Below are positions 51,062-59,332 of a stretch of DNA of 64,000 bases, one piece after another. The notes under the pieces were generated by a model. That model did no database searches and was not told where the DNA came from. It was given only the letters and a program-made list of their open reading frames with translations. Made by a program: the position numbers and the translations under genes. This DNA comes from CAZDVK01 sp964508915. GTDB lineage: Bacteria; Pseudomonadota; Alphaproteobacteria; Paracaedibacterales; CAIULA01. The DNA lies in contig CAZDVK010000008.1 of assembly GCA_964508915.1 (NCBI GenBank), forward strand, positions 4,378 through 68,377, given 5' to 3'. Position 1 is the first letter of the stretch. Every line of letters begins with the position of its first letter.

Positions 51062-51556
51062 TTATGCTGCTTTTAATAAACTTTCAACGCGTGCAACAGC
51101 GGCAGATTCGTCTGTTTTTTCAATAACAGCTAATTCGCGAACAAAACGTTCCATGGCAGCGTTATAAATTTGCCGTTCACTGTATGATTGGTCTGTATCT
51201 GCATGAGTTTTGTAAAGTTCACGTAAAACTTCAGCAATAGAAACAGGGTTGCCTGAATTAATTTTGTTTTCATATTCTTGGGCACGACGGCTCCACATAA
51301 GGCGACGGGCTTTCATTTTAACAGTCAGTGTCGACAGTGCTTTTTCCATGTCTTCTTTTCCTGTCAATGCACGTAACCCTGCAGCTTTCGCCTTTGCAAT
51401 GGGAAGACGTAATGTCATGCGATCTTTGTCAAAATTTATAACCAATAATTCAAGAGAATGGCCACCAATTGTGTGCGTTTCTTTGCCTACAAGTTTTCCA
51501 ACGCCATGAGCTGGATAAACAACATAATCGCCTTCATTAAAATTCTGTGTTGTCAT
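51062..51556 (-). CDS. carD: CarD-family transcription regulator
   Basis: CarD binds RNA polymerase beta and stabilises open promoter complexes. The 164-residue protein has the N-terminal RNA polymerase-interacting Tudor-like domain (FNEGDYVVYPAHGVGKLVGK, then LELLVINFDKDRMTLRLPIA) and the C-terminal helical DNA-binding domain (WSRRAQEYENKINSGNPVSI, AEVLRELYK). ATG 51556 follows AGGAAA. Located between fdxA and truB on the minus strand; the order fdxA-carD is common in alphaproteobacteria. It is most likely a vegetative regulator rather than a stress regulator. Confidence 0.95.
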   Translation of the reverse strand: MTTQNFNEGDYVVYPAHGVGKLVGKETHTIGGHSLELLVINFDKDRMTLRLPIAKAKAAGLRALTGKEDMEKALSTLTVKMKARRLMWSRRAQEYENKINSGNPVSIAEVLRELYKTHADTDQSYSERQIYNAAMERFVRELAVIEKTDESAAVARVESLLKAA

Positions 51557-51634
51557 CTTTGTTTTTTCCTATGGAAATTTTTAAACTGGTTAACTTTTAT
51601 TTAAGAAACAATTTTGTATTTTCAACAAAAATTT

Positions 51635-51973
51635 TTAAGTTTCTCCACCAGGTTGATCTGAAAAGTGCTGTTCAAATTTATTTTTCACTTGTTTCCAATC
51701 ATCGGCATCAGATGGTGCATCTTTTTTTCGGGTAATGTTGGGCCATTTTTTAGAATAAATCTGATTTAACTCTACCCATTTTTCAATGGCAGGTGTCGTA
51801 TCTGACACGATGGCTTCCGCAGGACATTCAGGCTCGCAAACGCCGCAGTCAATACATTGATCTGGGTCAATAACCAGCATTGAAGCACCTTCGTAAAAAC
51901 AATCCACCGGGCAAACTTCAACGCAATCCATATATTTACAACGAATACACGCTTCAGTTACAACGTAAGTCAT
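51635..51973 (-). CDS. fdxA: 7Fe ferredoxin FdxA
   Basis: The 112-residue protein starts with MTYVVTEACIRCKYMDCVEV, then CPVDCF, and QCIDCGVCEPECPAEAI, giving one 3Fe-4S and one 4Fe-4S site as in Azotobacter ferredoxin I. The C-terminal 50 residues (KWVELNQIYSKKWPNITRKK) are the usual family extension. A TTG 9 bases upstream is an alternative start, but ATG 51973 matches the family. It is an electron carrier in the cytoplasm; its partner is unknown. 78 bases separate it from carD. Confidence 0.95.
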   Translation of the reverse strand: MTYVVTEACIRCKYMDCVEVCPVDCFYEGASMLVIDPDQCIDCGVCEPECPAEAIVSDTTPAIEKWVELNQIYSKKWPNITRKKDAPSDADDWKQVKNKFEQHFSDQPGGET

Positions 51974-52237
51974 ATAGCCCAAATACTAAGACAATTTTTA
52001 CTAGTTCTAAGGTGTATAGCACAAAAAAAACGAAAATGCAAATGATCGGAGCTGCGCGTTTTTCCTCACAATGCACAATGAATTGTGTGGTTTTCCGGCA
52101 TAAGATTCATAAAAAATATGTTTAAGCTTGGGTGGAATTTTAAAGTTTTTAAAATAACAAAATTGACATGGTTCAAGGTGGACTTGCGCTAAATCTTATG
52201 GGACAATTTTAAAAGTCTGTTAAGCTGCTGGGGACCT

Positions 52238-53272
52238 ATGAGCCAAAAACCACAGGAAATTTTGAATCAATATGCTAAAAAGCTGGGGGTTCCGCCGCTT
52301 CCTTATATACCCAATCCTTTGTTGACAGAAGGGGCTAATGTTTTTTTATACGTGGTTGGCATAACGGCTAATCATTTCGGTTTATTTAGCGGGAAATCTT
52401 TTGATTACGAAGAATTGGTTCGTATCGGTCGCCAATCTTACGAACTCATATCGAATGAATTCCAGGGCGATACGTCTTCTTTCGTTTTTGAAAACAGGGC
52501 TGTTTCATCACCAGAAGGCCACTCAATTCCTGTTCGAATTTATAATCAGCTTAACGCCGCCAAGCCCGTTATTTTATACGTTCATGGCGGTGGGTGGAGG
52601 CAGGGAAGCCTTGAAACCCACCATGCTTTATGTGGCCATTTATCAGACACAACAGGGTACCCTGTTGTGGCGGCAGATTATCGATTAGCGCCTGAAAATC
52701 CATATCCGGCTGGGTTAAATGACGTACGGTGTGTGTACCAGTGGCTTTTGGAACAGGGGTACGATGCATCGAAAATCATTTTGTCAGGGGACAGCGCTGG
52801 TGGAAACATTGTGTCTTGCTTGGCATTGCAAATTCGCGAAAAAAAGGAACCTTTGCCAGCTGCTTTAGCTATTTTTTATCCATCTGTTGATCTTCGTATT
52901 CAAGAAGATTTTTCAAAAAACCCTTATGCAGAAGGGTATTTTTTAACCCAAGAACGGGTCAATGCCCTTATCAAAGATTATTTGCAAGATCATTTGGCAG
53001 ATGGTAAAATGTCCCCTTTTGTATCACCCTTGATGGCAGACGATTTTGAAAATTTTCCACCTGTTATTATGATTTCAGCTGAATGTGACCCCTTGACGTT
53101 GGAGGGGAAATTATTGGCTGAAAAAATTCGGAACCAAAAAGGAAAAATTCACCACTGGGTTGTACCCAAAGTTCTACATGGGTTTGCACAATTTTTTGAT
53201 TTATACCCTGAAGCACATGAAAGTCTTGAATTTTTTGCAGAAAAACTTCAAGAAATTATGAAAGAAAATTAA
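52238..53272 (+). CDS. HSL-family alpha/beta hydrolase (esterase)
   Basis: The 344-residue protein belongs to the hormone-sensitive lipase family: VILYVHGGGWRQGSLETH carries the HGGG oxyanion motif, LSGDSAGGNIVSCL the nucleophile, SAECDPLTLEGKLL the acid, and VLHGFAQFF the His. Such enzymes hydrolyse short acyl esters or related bonds. No signal peptide is present, so it is cytoplasmic. ATG has GGGG about 6 bases upstream. It is the first gene of an accessory-like stretch; the DUF952 gene follows by 23 bases and may share its mRNA. Confidence 0.9.
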   Translation: MSQKPQEILNQYAKKLGVPPLPYIPNPLLTEGANVFLYVVGITANHFGLFSGKSFDYEELVRIGRQSYELISNEFQGDTSSFVFENRAVSSPEGHSIPVRIYNQLNAAKPVILYVHGGGWRQGSLETHHALCGHLSDTTGYPVVAADYRLAPENPYPAGLNDVRCVYQWLLEQGYDASKIILSGDSAGGNIVSCLALQIREKKEPLPAALAIFYPSVDLRIQEDFSKNPYAEGYFLTQERVNALIKDYLQDHLADGKMSPFVSPLMADDFENFPPVIMISAECDPLTLEGKLLAEKIRNQKGKIHHWVVPKVLHGFAQFFDLYPEAHESLEFFAEKLQEIMKEN

Positions 53273-53295
53273 AGTTCTTATTATTGAGGTTTATT

Positions 53296-53622
53296 ATGAG
53301 TTCTTCCCATCTTTTTAAAATTGTCACGATAACAGAGCTGGATATTGCCAAAAAAGAAGGGGTTTTTAAAGGTTCTTCGCTTGATTTGCAAGATGGTTAC
53401 ATTCATTGTTCAACAGATGATCAGGTGGCAGGTAGACGGGAAAAATTTTTCAAATCTGAAAAAGAAGTCATTCTTTTAACCATTGATACACAAAAAATAA
53501 CCGCACCTATTCGATGGGAAAAATCGCCATCGGGTAATGTTTACCCCCACATATATGGACATATCCCTATGGATGCTGTTGTGGCTGAAAAAAAGCTATA
53601 TAACGGGGACCCTATAAAATGA
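53296..53622 (+). CDS. DUF952 domain protein
   Basis: The 108-residue protein is a complete DUF952 domain: LFKIVTITELDIAKKEGVFK, DLQDGYIHCSTDDQVAG (the family hallmark GYIHCST), then VYPHIYGHIPMDAVVAE. Function of the family is not established; it is sometimes annotated as GST-like, without good reason. ATG 53296 follows AGGT; a TTG 12 bases earlier would be off the family start. It probably shares a transcript with the esterase upstream. The 91-bp repeat follows 14 bases after its stop. Confidence 0.9.
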   Translation: MSSSHLFKIVTITELDIAKKEGVFKGSSLDLQDGYIHCSTDDQVAGRREKFFKSEKEVILLTIDTQKITAPIRWEKSPSGNVYPHIYGHIPMDAVVAEKKLYNGDPIK

Positions 53623-53635
53623 TTACATCCCGTTA

Positions 53636-53726
53636 TGTCGCCCCCGCGAAGGCGGGGGTCCAGAGAAAACAAAAAACAATTTGTTCTTCAATTTTTTTAT
53701 GGATTCCCTCCTTCGAGGGAATGACA
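53636..53726. repeat. 91-bp palindromic repeat element with two hairpins
   Basis: The left arm (53636-53662) reads TGTC, CCCCCGC-GAAG-GCGGGGG hairpin, TCCA. The right arm (53700-53726) reads TGGA, TTCCCTC-CTTC-GAGGGAA hairpin, TGACA, the inverse of the left. The arms are related (both share TGTC ... CGAAGG ... TCCA) but not identical, and 37 AT-rich bases separate them. This structure is that of the small palindromic repeat families scattered through many proteobacterial genomes; only one copy is seen here. Confidence 0.75.
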
Positions 53727-53773
53727 TCGGTTTTAGCTGTTTTCATACTCAAATTAAAAATTTTGCTTTATAA

Positions 53774-54871
53774 ATGAAAGTCACTCCCGAAGACCTGATC
53801 CATAAATTGCATACGACCCTTTATGCCAAAGCGAAAGTTATTTTCTGGTCTGGGTCCGTTTCAAGGAATGCTGGTACAGAAACATCTGATTTAGATTTGG
53901 TTGTGATATTTGATCGTGTTTCAAACGCCTATCGCGAAGCGTTTGTGTTTGACGGGTGGCCTGTTGATGTTTTTGTTCATGACCCAGAAACGTTGCAGTA
54001 TTTTTATGAACAGGTGGATGGCCCATCTTTCATCCCTGCCTTACCCCAAATGCTAGCTGATGGCGTTCAGTTTCCAAAAGGAAGTGATTTTGGGAAGTCC
54101 CTTCAAAAAGATGCGCAGAAATTTTTAGACAAAGGTCCGGTGGTTACAGAAAATAATTTGTACATGCGCCGGTTTCATATTACGGATCTGTTAGATGATT
54201 TAAAATCAGTCACCTTACATCATGAAAAAATGGGAATTTTATGCTACCTCTATGAAAAATTGGGTGAATTCTACCTGCTTTCTAACAGGCAATGGATTGG
54301 CCATGGAAAGCAGTTAACAAAGAAACTTGAAACTTTTAACCCACATATGGCTCATAAATTTGAAAAGTCTTTTTTTCTGTCATCAGATTGGCAAGAAATT
54401 TCCAACTTAACATTTGAAATTTTAGAACCTTATGGCGGTTTACTGTGGGATGGTTTTAAGGCTGATGCGCCAGCGGACTGGAAAGCATTAGATGAAAATA
54501 AAATTCTCGAGGAACTTAAATCTAGGGAGCCAATCTTTCATCATCCCCAAAAGTTTGGAAAAACAAAAGAAGATATTTCCAAGCAAATGTGTGATGAATT
54601 TTGGGAAGTTGGTGCATCAGGCACTGTTTACACTCAAGACGATGTCATAGAAACTCTGCTCGAGCGTTATCAGAACCCGGATTATCAAGATATTTGGGAG
54701 GCAAAGGACTTTCATCTTACCAAAATTGCCACGGATAATTATTTGCTAACCTATATTCTTATTCAAGACAAAACGAGAGTGACAAGAAGATCGACACTTT
54801 GGTGCAGAGTAAATAGTGATTGGAAGATCCTTTATCACCAAGGAACTGTAATCCATGGAGATAAGGAATGA
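53774..54871 (+). CDS. Nucleotidyltransferase fused to an NTF2-like (DUF4440) domain
   Basis: The N-terminal 120 residues hold a nucleotidyltransferase fold: WSGSVSRNAGTETSDLDLVV has the GS-x-S/R and SD-x-D motifs, with the third Asp in WPVDVFVHD. This is the kind of fold found in aminoglycoside adenylyltransferases and MNT proteins. A helical segment follows (residues 130-245). The final 100 residues (CDEFWEVGASGTVYTQDDVI ... FHLTKIATDNYLLTYILIQD ... SLWCRVNSDWKILYHQGTVI) form a SnoaL/NTF2-like DUF4440 domain. The fusion of the two is unusual. It is the first gene of a four-gene overlapping operon; the start has no strong ribosome binding site. Confidence 0.75.
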   Translation: MKVTPEDLIHKLHTTLYAKAKVIFWSGSVSRNAGTETSDLDLVVIFDRVSNAYREAFVFDGWPVDVFVHDPETLQYFYEQVDGPSFIPALPQMLADGVQFPKGSDFGKSLQKDAQKFLDKGPVVTENNLYMRRFHITDLLDDLKSVTLHHEKMGILCYLYEKLGEFYLLSNRQWIGHGKQLTKKLETFNPHMAHKFEKSFFLSSDWQEISNLTFEILEPYGGLLWDGFKADAPADWKALDENKILEELKSREPIFHHPQKFGKTKEDISKQMCDEFWEVGASGTVYTQDDVIETLLERYQNPDYQDIWEAKDFHLTKIATDNYLLTYILIQDKTRVTRRSTLWCRVNSDWKILYHQGTVIHGDKE

Positions 54872-55329
54872 GTAAAAACAATATCCATGTTTTGAGCAGA
54901 GGCGTGATAATAGATCAAGATCATATTTTACTTTGCAGAACGCTGGATCTGCCTATCAGTTTTTATTTTCTTCCAGGTGGTCATGTTGAACATGGAGAAT
55001 CAGTTGAAGCATCACTTCTTCGTGAATTAATGGAAGAAACTGGTGCCGAATGTAAGATCAAGAGATTTTTAGGATGTTTAGAATACAGCTTTGAACTAGG
55101 CCATAGCAGTATCTGTCATAATCACGAATATAATTTCATTTTTGAGGCTGAATCAGAATCTTTGAAAAGCAATCATACAATTCCACAGCTTGAAGCTCGT
55201 ATTGAATTAATTTGGGTTCCCTTGCATAAATTATCTGAAATTGATTTTAGAGCCGAGCCTTTGCGAGAGCTGCTGCCACATTGGTTAAAATCATCAACTT
55301 CAGATGTTTTTAGGAGCGTGATGATTTGA
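54868..55329 (+). CDS. Nudix hydrolase
   Basis: The 153-residue protein carries a full Nudix box: GGHVEHGESVEASLLRELME, then ETGAE (G-x5-E-x7-REUxEExGU), after a strand DHILLCRTLDLPISFYFLPG. Nudix enzymes split nucleoside diphosphates linked to another group. The strand order and the length fit the ADP-ribose or NUDT family; the substrate is not predictable. ATG overlaps the previous TGA by 4 bases. It is the second gene of the four-gene operon. Confidence 0.88.
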   Translation: MSKNNIHVLSRGVIIDQDHILLCRTLDLPISFYFLPGGHVEHGESVEASLLRELMEETGAECKIKRFLGCLEYSFELGHSSICHNHEYNFIFEAESESLKSNHTIPQLEARIELIWVPLHKLSEIDFRAEPLRELLPHWLKSSTSDVFRSVMI

Positions 55330-55886
55330 CACAAAATACAATCATCATCTATTTAACTGGCAAACCCGGCGTTGGCAAATACACCATCGCCAAGGAATTA
55401 GCAGCAAAGCACGGTTTTATCGTTTGCGATAATCAGCTGATCAATAATCCTATTTTTGAGTTATTGCAATATGACGGGTACGCAAAAATACCTGATTTTG
55501 CTTGGGATACTATCTCAGGCATAAGGGCAGAGGTTTTAGATTTTCTGGCCAAAAATGCTCAGAATAGTTATGTGCTTACCAACTGCTTAGCAGACACCGA
55601 TGAAGATAGGCAGCTTTATGAACAAGTAAAGAAAATGGCAGAAAAACGAGGATCCTTATTTATTCCAGTAGCCCTAGAAATTAGCAAAGAAGAGCATTTA
55701 AAGCGGCTAACAAGGCAAGAAAGAAGGGTCAGGTGGAAGTCTATTGACCCATCTCATGCTGAAGACAATGATCCACTTATTTGTATCTCGCACCCTAATT
55801 TACTTGAGTTAAACGTCACTAGCTTAAGCCCCGAAGATGCAGTAGATAACATTATGAATCATATAAAAATATTAAACCAAAGGTGA
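55326..55886 (+). CDS. P-loop kinase of the AAA_33/shikimate-kinase-like type
   Basis: The 186-residue protein has a Walker A motif IYLTGKPGVGKYTIAKELA near the N-terminus (GKPGVGKYT), a short Walker B-like segment, and a lid with Arg residues (EEHLKRLTRQERRVRWKSID) typical of small-molecule kinases. It resembles the nucleoside/chloramphenicol or shikimate-type kinases. Substrate is unknown. The start is TTG 55326, overlapping the Nudix TGA by 4 bases (TTGA). Third gene of the four-gene operon. Confidence 0.75.
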   Translation: MTQNTIIIYLTGKPGVGKYTIAKELAAKHGFIVCDNQLINNPIFELLQYDGYAKIPDFAWDTISGIRAEVLDFLAKNAQNSYVLTNCLADTDEDRQLYEQVKKMAEKRGSLFIPVALEISKEEHLKRLTRQERRVRWKSIDPSHAEDNDPLICISHPNLLELNVTSLSPEDAVDNIMNHIKILNQR

Positions 55887-55888
55887 GT

Positions 55889-56671
55889 ATGAAAATACTT
55901 AAGCACACAACTGCAAAAGCCTCTTACTACAACACAAGGGCTGAACGCTATGATGAATTTAATGAAAGTAATTCGCGAAATATCAATGCGCTTATAGGGA
56001 AAATATTAAAAGACCATCATGTTTCTACTGTTTTGGACCTGACCTGTGGTACGGGGTCTCAAGTTTTTTGGTTGAAAGAAAAAGGCTTTGACGTTGTAGG
56101 CAGTGACATTAGCCGCAGCATGCTGAAAATTGCTAAAGAAAAGGCAAAACAAAAGAAGTTGAAAATTAAATTCTTAGAAGGGGATTGCCGCACTGTGCAT
56201 GTAGGCCAGTTCGATGCTGCGATTACCATATTTAATAGTGTTGGCCATCTTACGCGGGAAGATTTTAAACTGACTATCCAAAATATAAATCGACATTTAA
56301 ACCCGGGTGGGTTGTATATTTTTGACATATTCAATCTGGATTATCTGAAATACGGTCATAACATCACAAAATTAACCATAGATTGGATAGCTAATTCTGA
56401 CGGTCAGAAATGCAGAGAAATCCAATTTAGCACCATCACTGATGATGGCATTTTGGCATCGTATAGTACCTATGTTTATCAAAATGGTCATTCAAGTCCT
56501 ACAAAAATATCAAAAGGTTATGAAAACACACTGCAGGTTTATACCAGCGCTGAATTGCAAGATATGTTAAATGAAAGTGGATTTGTTGTATTGACCCAAA
56601 CGGATATAAATGGCGCAGCGTTTTCAAAAGAAAGCTCTGAGCGCATCTTGACAGTTGCCAAGAAGGTGTAA
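55889..56671 (+). CDS. Class I SAM-dependent methyltransferase
   Basis: The 260-residue protein has the SAM-binding motif VLDLTCGTGSQVFWL with acidic loop VVGSDISRSML, and later GDCRTV, FDAAITIFNSVGHLTREDF and NRHLNPGGLYIFDIFN, all typical of the family. ATG 55889 has AAAGG 5 bases upstream; a GTG two codons earlier overlaps the kinase TGA by 4 bases. The target is unknown. Last gene of the four-gene operon, and convergent with flhB, 4 bases away. Confidence 0.85.
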   Translation: MKILKHTTAKASYYNTRAERYDEFNESNSRNINALIGKILKDHHVSTVLDLTCGTGSQVFWLKEKGFDVVGSDISRSMLKIAKEKAKQKKLKIKFLEGDCRTVHVGQFDAAITIFNSVGHLTREDFKLTIQNINRHLNPGGLYIFDIFNLDYLKYGHNITKLTIDWIANSDGQKCREIQFSTITDDGILASYSTYVYQNGHSSPTKISKGYENTLQVYTSAELQDMLNESGFVVLTQTDINGAAFSKESSERILTVAKKV

Positions 56672-56675
56672 AGAT

Positions 56676-57752
56676 TTAAAACCGTTGTTTTTTCAATTTC
56701 ATGACAAAACGAATAACGTCAGCAACAGCTTGATAGTGGCTCGGCTGAATATCTTGATCCAGTTCTACTTCTGAAAATAATGAACGGGCCAGGGGTGGGT
56801 TTTCTACAATGGGAATATCATTTTCTTTGGCAATTTCACGAATACGCAGGGCTATGTAATCTTGCCCTTTGGCAATAACTTTAGGTGCTGTCATGGTTGT
56901 GGAATCCCATAATATAGCCACAGAAAAGTGCGTTGGGTTTGTAATAACGGCTGTTGCTTTGGGTATTTTTTCCATCATGCGTTTGCTGGCCCGTTCATGG
57001 CGAATTTGGCGAATTTTTTGCCTAATTTCAGGGCTACCTTCTGTTTCTTTATGTTCTTCTTTGACTTCCTGTTTCGTCATGCGTATTTTTTGCATAAATT
57101 CGCGCCGTTGAAAGTAAAAATCAATACCTGCCACAACGGACATGGCCAAAAGAATGTATATAAACATCCCCTTAAACAGGCCAAATAAAACTGTTTTGAA
57201 ATCCGTTGGTGATAGCAGTAACCAATGGTCCAGATGATAAAATTCTTTTGAAAACCCCCAATATAAAGCCAAGCAAACTAAGGTTATTTTTAAAATTCCC
57301 TTTAACAGTTCCATCAAGGACCGTTTTGAAAAAATTCGACTGGCCCCTTGTAATAAAGAAATGTTTTGAAGTTTAGGCATCAAACTTTTTGTTGAAATAC
57401 TGCGCCCTGTTTGCGCCAATGTTGCGGCCACAGGAACAGCCACCAAAAGAAAAAGGGGGAAAGCTATGGCTAAGGCTGTATTTTTTAGAATATGAATGCC
57501 AACAATTTTTAAATTAGCCCCTTCCATAATAAATTGATCTGGGGCTGCAATGAACGGCATAAGAAGTTTTGTCAGTTTAACGGCACTGCCAGGCAAAATA
57601 AGCAAAATAACAAGGCCAGCGCAGGCAATAAAGGCCCAATTGACCAATTCTTTGGAAACGGCTGTTTGCCCTTCTTCGCGTGCTTTTTCCAGCCTTCGCT
57701 CGGAAGGCTCTTCCGTTTTTTGGTCTTGATCGGGGGTGTTTTCGTCAGCCAC
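56676..57752 (-). CDS. flhB: Flagellar export protein FlhB
   Basis: FlhB is the switch of the flagellar type III export gate. The 358-residue protein has the N-terminal EEPSERRLEKAREEGQ, four membrane helices, a cytoplasmic linker (MRMTKQEVKEEHKETEG-like), and the C-terminal domain with the autocleavage site NPTH in VITNPTHFSVAILWD, so substrate-switching is likely intact. A short end follows. It is separated from fliR and fliQ by the secreted orphan on the opposite strand. Confidence 0.96.
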   Translation of the reverse strand: MADENTPDQDQKTEEPSERRLEKAREEGQTAVSKELVNWAFIACAGLVILLILPGSAVKLTKLLMPFIAAPDQFIMEGANLKIVGIHILKNTALAIAFPLFLLVAVPVAATLAQTGRSISTKSLMPKLQNISLLQGASRIFSKRSLMELLKGILKITLVCLALYWGFSKEFYHLDHWLLLSPTDFKTVLFGLFKGMFIYILLAMSVVAGIDFYFQRREFMQKIRMTKQEVKEEHKETEGSPEIRQKIRQIRHERASKRMMEKIPKATAVITNPTHFSVAILWDSTTMTAPKVIAKGQDYIALRIREIAKENDIPIVENPPLARSLFSEVELDQDIQPSHYQAVADVIRFVMKLKKQRF

Positions 57753-57890
57753 TTTTTAACTGCTTAAGGCACAAAAATTTTTATTATCTCAAGTGTAACC
57801 TTCTATTTTTTTTTCGGCAAATTAACATTTTTTTAAGAAAAATAAGTTTATATGGAGAAGTGATGTATTACTTTTTAAAAAGGATTTTAA

Positions 57891-58508
57891 ATGTATAAAT
57901 TATTTACAGTGGCAATTCTTTGCCTATTCAGTGTTTCTTGCGCTTGGGCAAAAAAGGCAACTCCAGAAGAGGTTGAAAAGTGCAAAACAGAACAAGTTAT
58001 TACAAAAAGTGAGGACGGAGCTTCCATAAAACTTTCTATGGATTGGGAGGTTGTGCTTCGCTGTATTGAATCATTAGAGGATGAGTATAAAAACCCAACA
58101 GGAAAGAAGTTGTTAGGTCTTAAAAAGGATGAAAGCAGAAAAGATGCAACAAAAGAAAGTGTTGTTGCAGATTGGGCTGGTTTTATTGTAGACGTTGTGG
58201 GCGGTGAAGTTTCAGTCTTTTTAAAGGATGGAAGATGGGCTGGTTTTCCACCAAAATGTGGTGCTGATGTTGAGGTCGGGCAAGAAATCGAACATGAGTG
58301 CAAAAGGGAACTCATTACTTTTTGTAGCCGTATTCTTGAGCCAACAAATTTAACTATAAAACAATCCTTAGGATGGGATGAAAAATGTAAATCTTTAGTC
58401 AAAGCTTTTGGAGAAGAAAATAATTTGAATGATTCTATTCGAAGAATGCCTGTTATCAGGGAAAAAACATCCGAAAGAATCAGATATTTTAAAGGAGATG
58501 CAGGCTAA
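57891..58508 (+). CDS. Secreted protein, unknown function
   Basis: ATG 57891 has AAGGA at 7 bases and a clear signal peptide (MYKLFTVAILCLFSVSCAWA). The mature 185 residues contain six Cys at wide spacing (EKCKTE, LRCIES, PPKCGA, HECKREL, TFCSRI, EKCKSL) and are acidic and helical. Possible disulfide partners for the DsbA-like protein. No family is recognised. It interrupts the flhB ... fliR/fliQ region on the opposite strand, convergent with fliR. A 12-bp perfect hairpin follows its stop. Confidence 0.7.
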   Translation: MYKLFTVAILCLFSVSCAWAKKATPEEVEKCKTEQVITKSEDGASIKLSMDWEVVLRCIESLEDEYKNPTGKKLLGLKKDESRKDATKESVVADWAGFIVDVVGGEVSVFLKDGRWAGFPPKCGADVEVGQEIEHECKRELITFCSRILEPTNLTIKQSLGWDEKCKSLVKAFGEENNLNDSIRRMPVIREKTSERIRYFKGDAG

Positions 58509-58526
58509 GGCATGCTGCTTGTCAAT

Positions 58527-58560
58527 AGTTTCCAGAGGCGGCTTTTCTCCTCTGGAAACT
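58527..58560. terminator. Bidirectional terminator between the secreted orphan and fliR
   Basis: AGTTTCCAGAGG (58527-58538) and CCTCTGGAAACT (58549-58560) form a perfect 12-bp stem with a 10-base loop. It lies between two convergent stops and its end touches the fliR stop codon. No U-run follows, but the stem is strong. Confidence 0.65.
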
Positions 58561-59330
58561 TAATCCATTCGAAAAATGTGACGGTATTCTTGGTCAAAAA
58601 TTTGGGCGAAATGCATCAGTAAAGCGGATGCAACCAACATAAAAACCACAAGACCTATGGCAATTTGGGCAGGCATGGTTACAAAAAAAATGTGCATTTG
58701 CGGCATCAGGCGATTTAGAAAACCAAAAGCCAGCTGCATGATAATACCTACAATTAAAAAGGGGGTTGCCAATTGTACCCCACATAGAAAAACTTTAGAT
58801 ATCAGCAAACTGAATGAATTGGAAAAATCACCTACCATGGGTGCGCCACAAAAAGGAAAAATATGGTAACTGGCGATACCGCTTTTAAAAACCAAATGAT
58901 GCAAGTCAAACCCCAGAAATGCAACAACACCACACATGGTTAGAAAAGATGTAATAATAGGTGTTTGTGCTGCCTGTCCTGGGTTAAACAACATAGCGTT
59001 TGATAAGTTTAATTGAAAGCTAATTAAAGACCCGGCCATATCTAGAATTGCCAAAAAAGCCCTGGCCACGGCCCCTATAAAAAGGCCAATAATTATTTCA
59101 GAAACGCTCCATGAAAAAATTTGAAAAAAAGAAGGTGACATATTTTTAAATGCTTCGGTTTGGGGAATGGATGGAAGCAAACATAAAGTGATGGTTAGCA
59201 CAACCATGACCCGGATACGGCTTGGAATTTCCATTTGGCTAAAAACGGGCATCAGCAGAATCATGCCCATAAAGCGCATCAAAACCAGAAAGAAAACAGA
59301 AAAATCTTGGATGATACTTGTTGGCATCAA
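58560..59330 (-). CDS. fliR: Flagellar export gate protein FliR
   Basis: FliR forms the export gate core with FliP and FliQ. The 256-residue protein has six or seven membrane helices and the family segments SIIQDFSVFFLVLMRFMGMI, VLMPVFSQMEIPSRIRVMVV, NLSNAMLFNPGQAAQTPIIT and MPQMHIFFVTMPAQIAIGLV. Start at 59330 is 2 bases after fliQ's stop, so translation is coupled. Confidence 0.95.
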   Translation of the reverse strand: MMPTSIIQDFSVFFLVLMRFMGMILLMPVFSQMEIPSRIRVMVVLTITLCLLPSIPQTEAFKNMSPSFFQIFSWSVSEIIIGLFIGAVARAFLAILDMAGSLISFQLNLSNAMLFNPGQAAQTPIITSFLTMCGVVAFLGFDLHHLVFKSGIASYHIFPFCGAPMVGDFSNSFSLLISKVFLCGVQLATPFLIVGIIMQLAFGFLNRLMPQMHIFFVTMPAQIAIGLVVFMLVASALLMHFAQIFDQEYRHIFRMD

Positions 59331-59332
59331 AG

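Noticed and set aside
57887..58402. 171-codon frame opposite the secreted protein at 57891
   Set aside because: The plus-strand gene has a signal peptide and ribosome binding site; the minus frame has neither and is Ser/Thr-rich as expected for a shadow.
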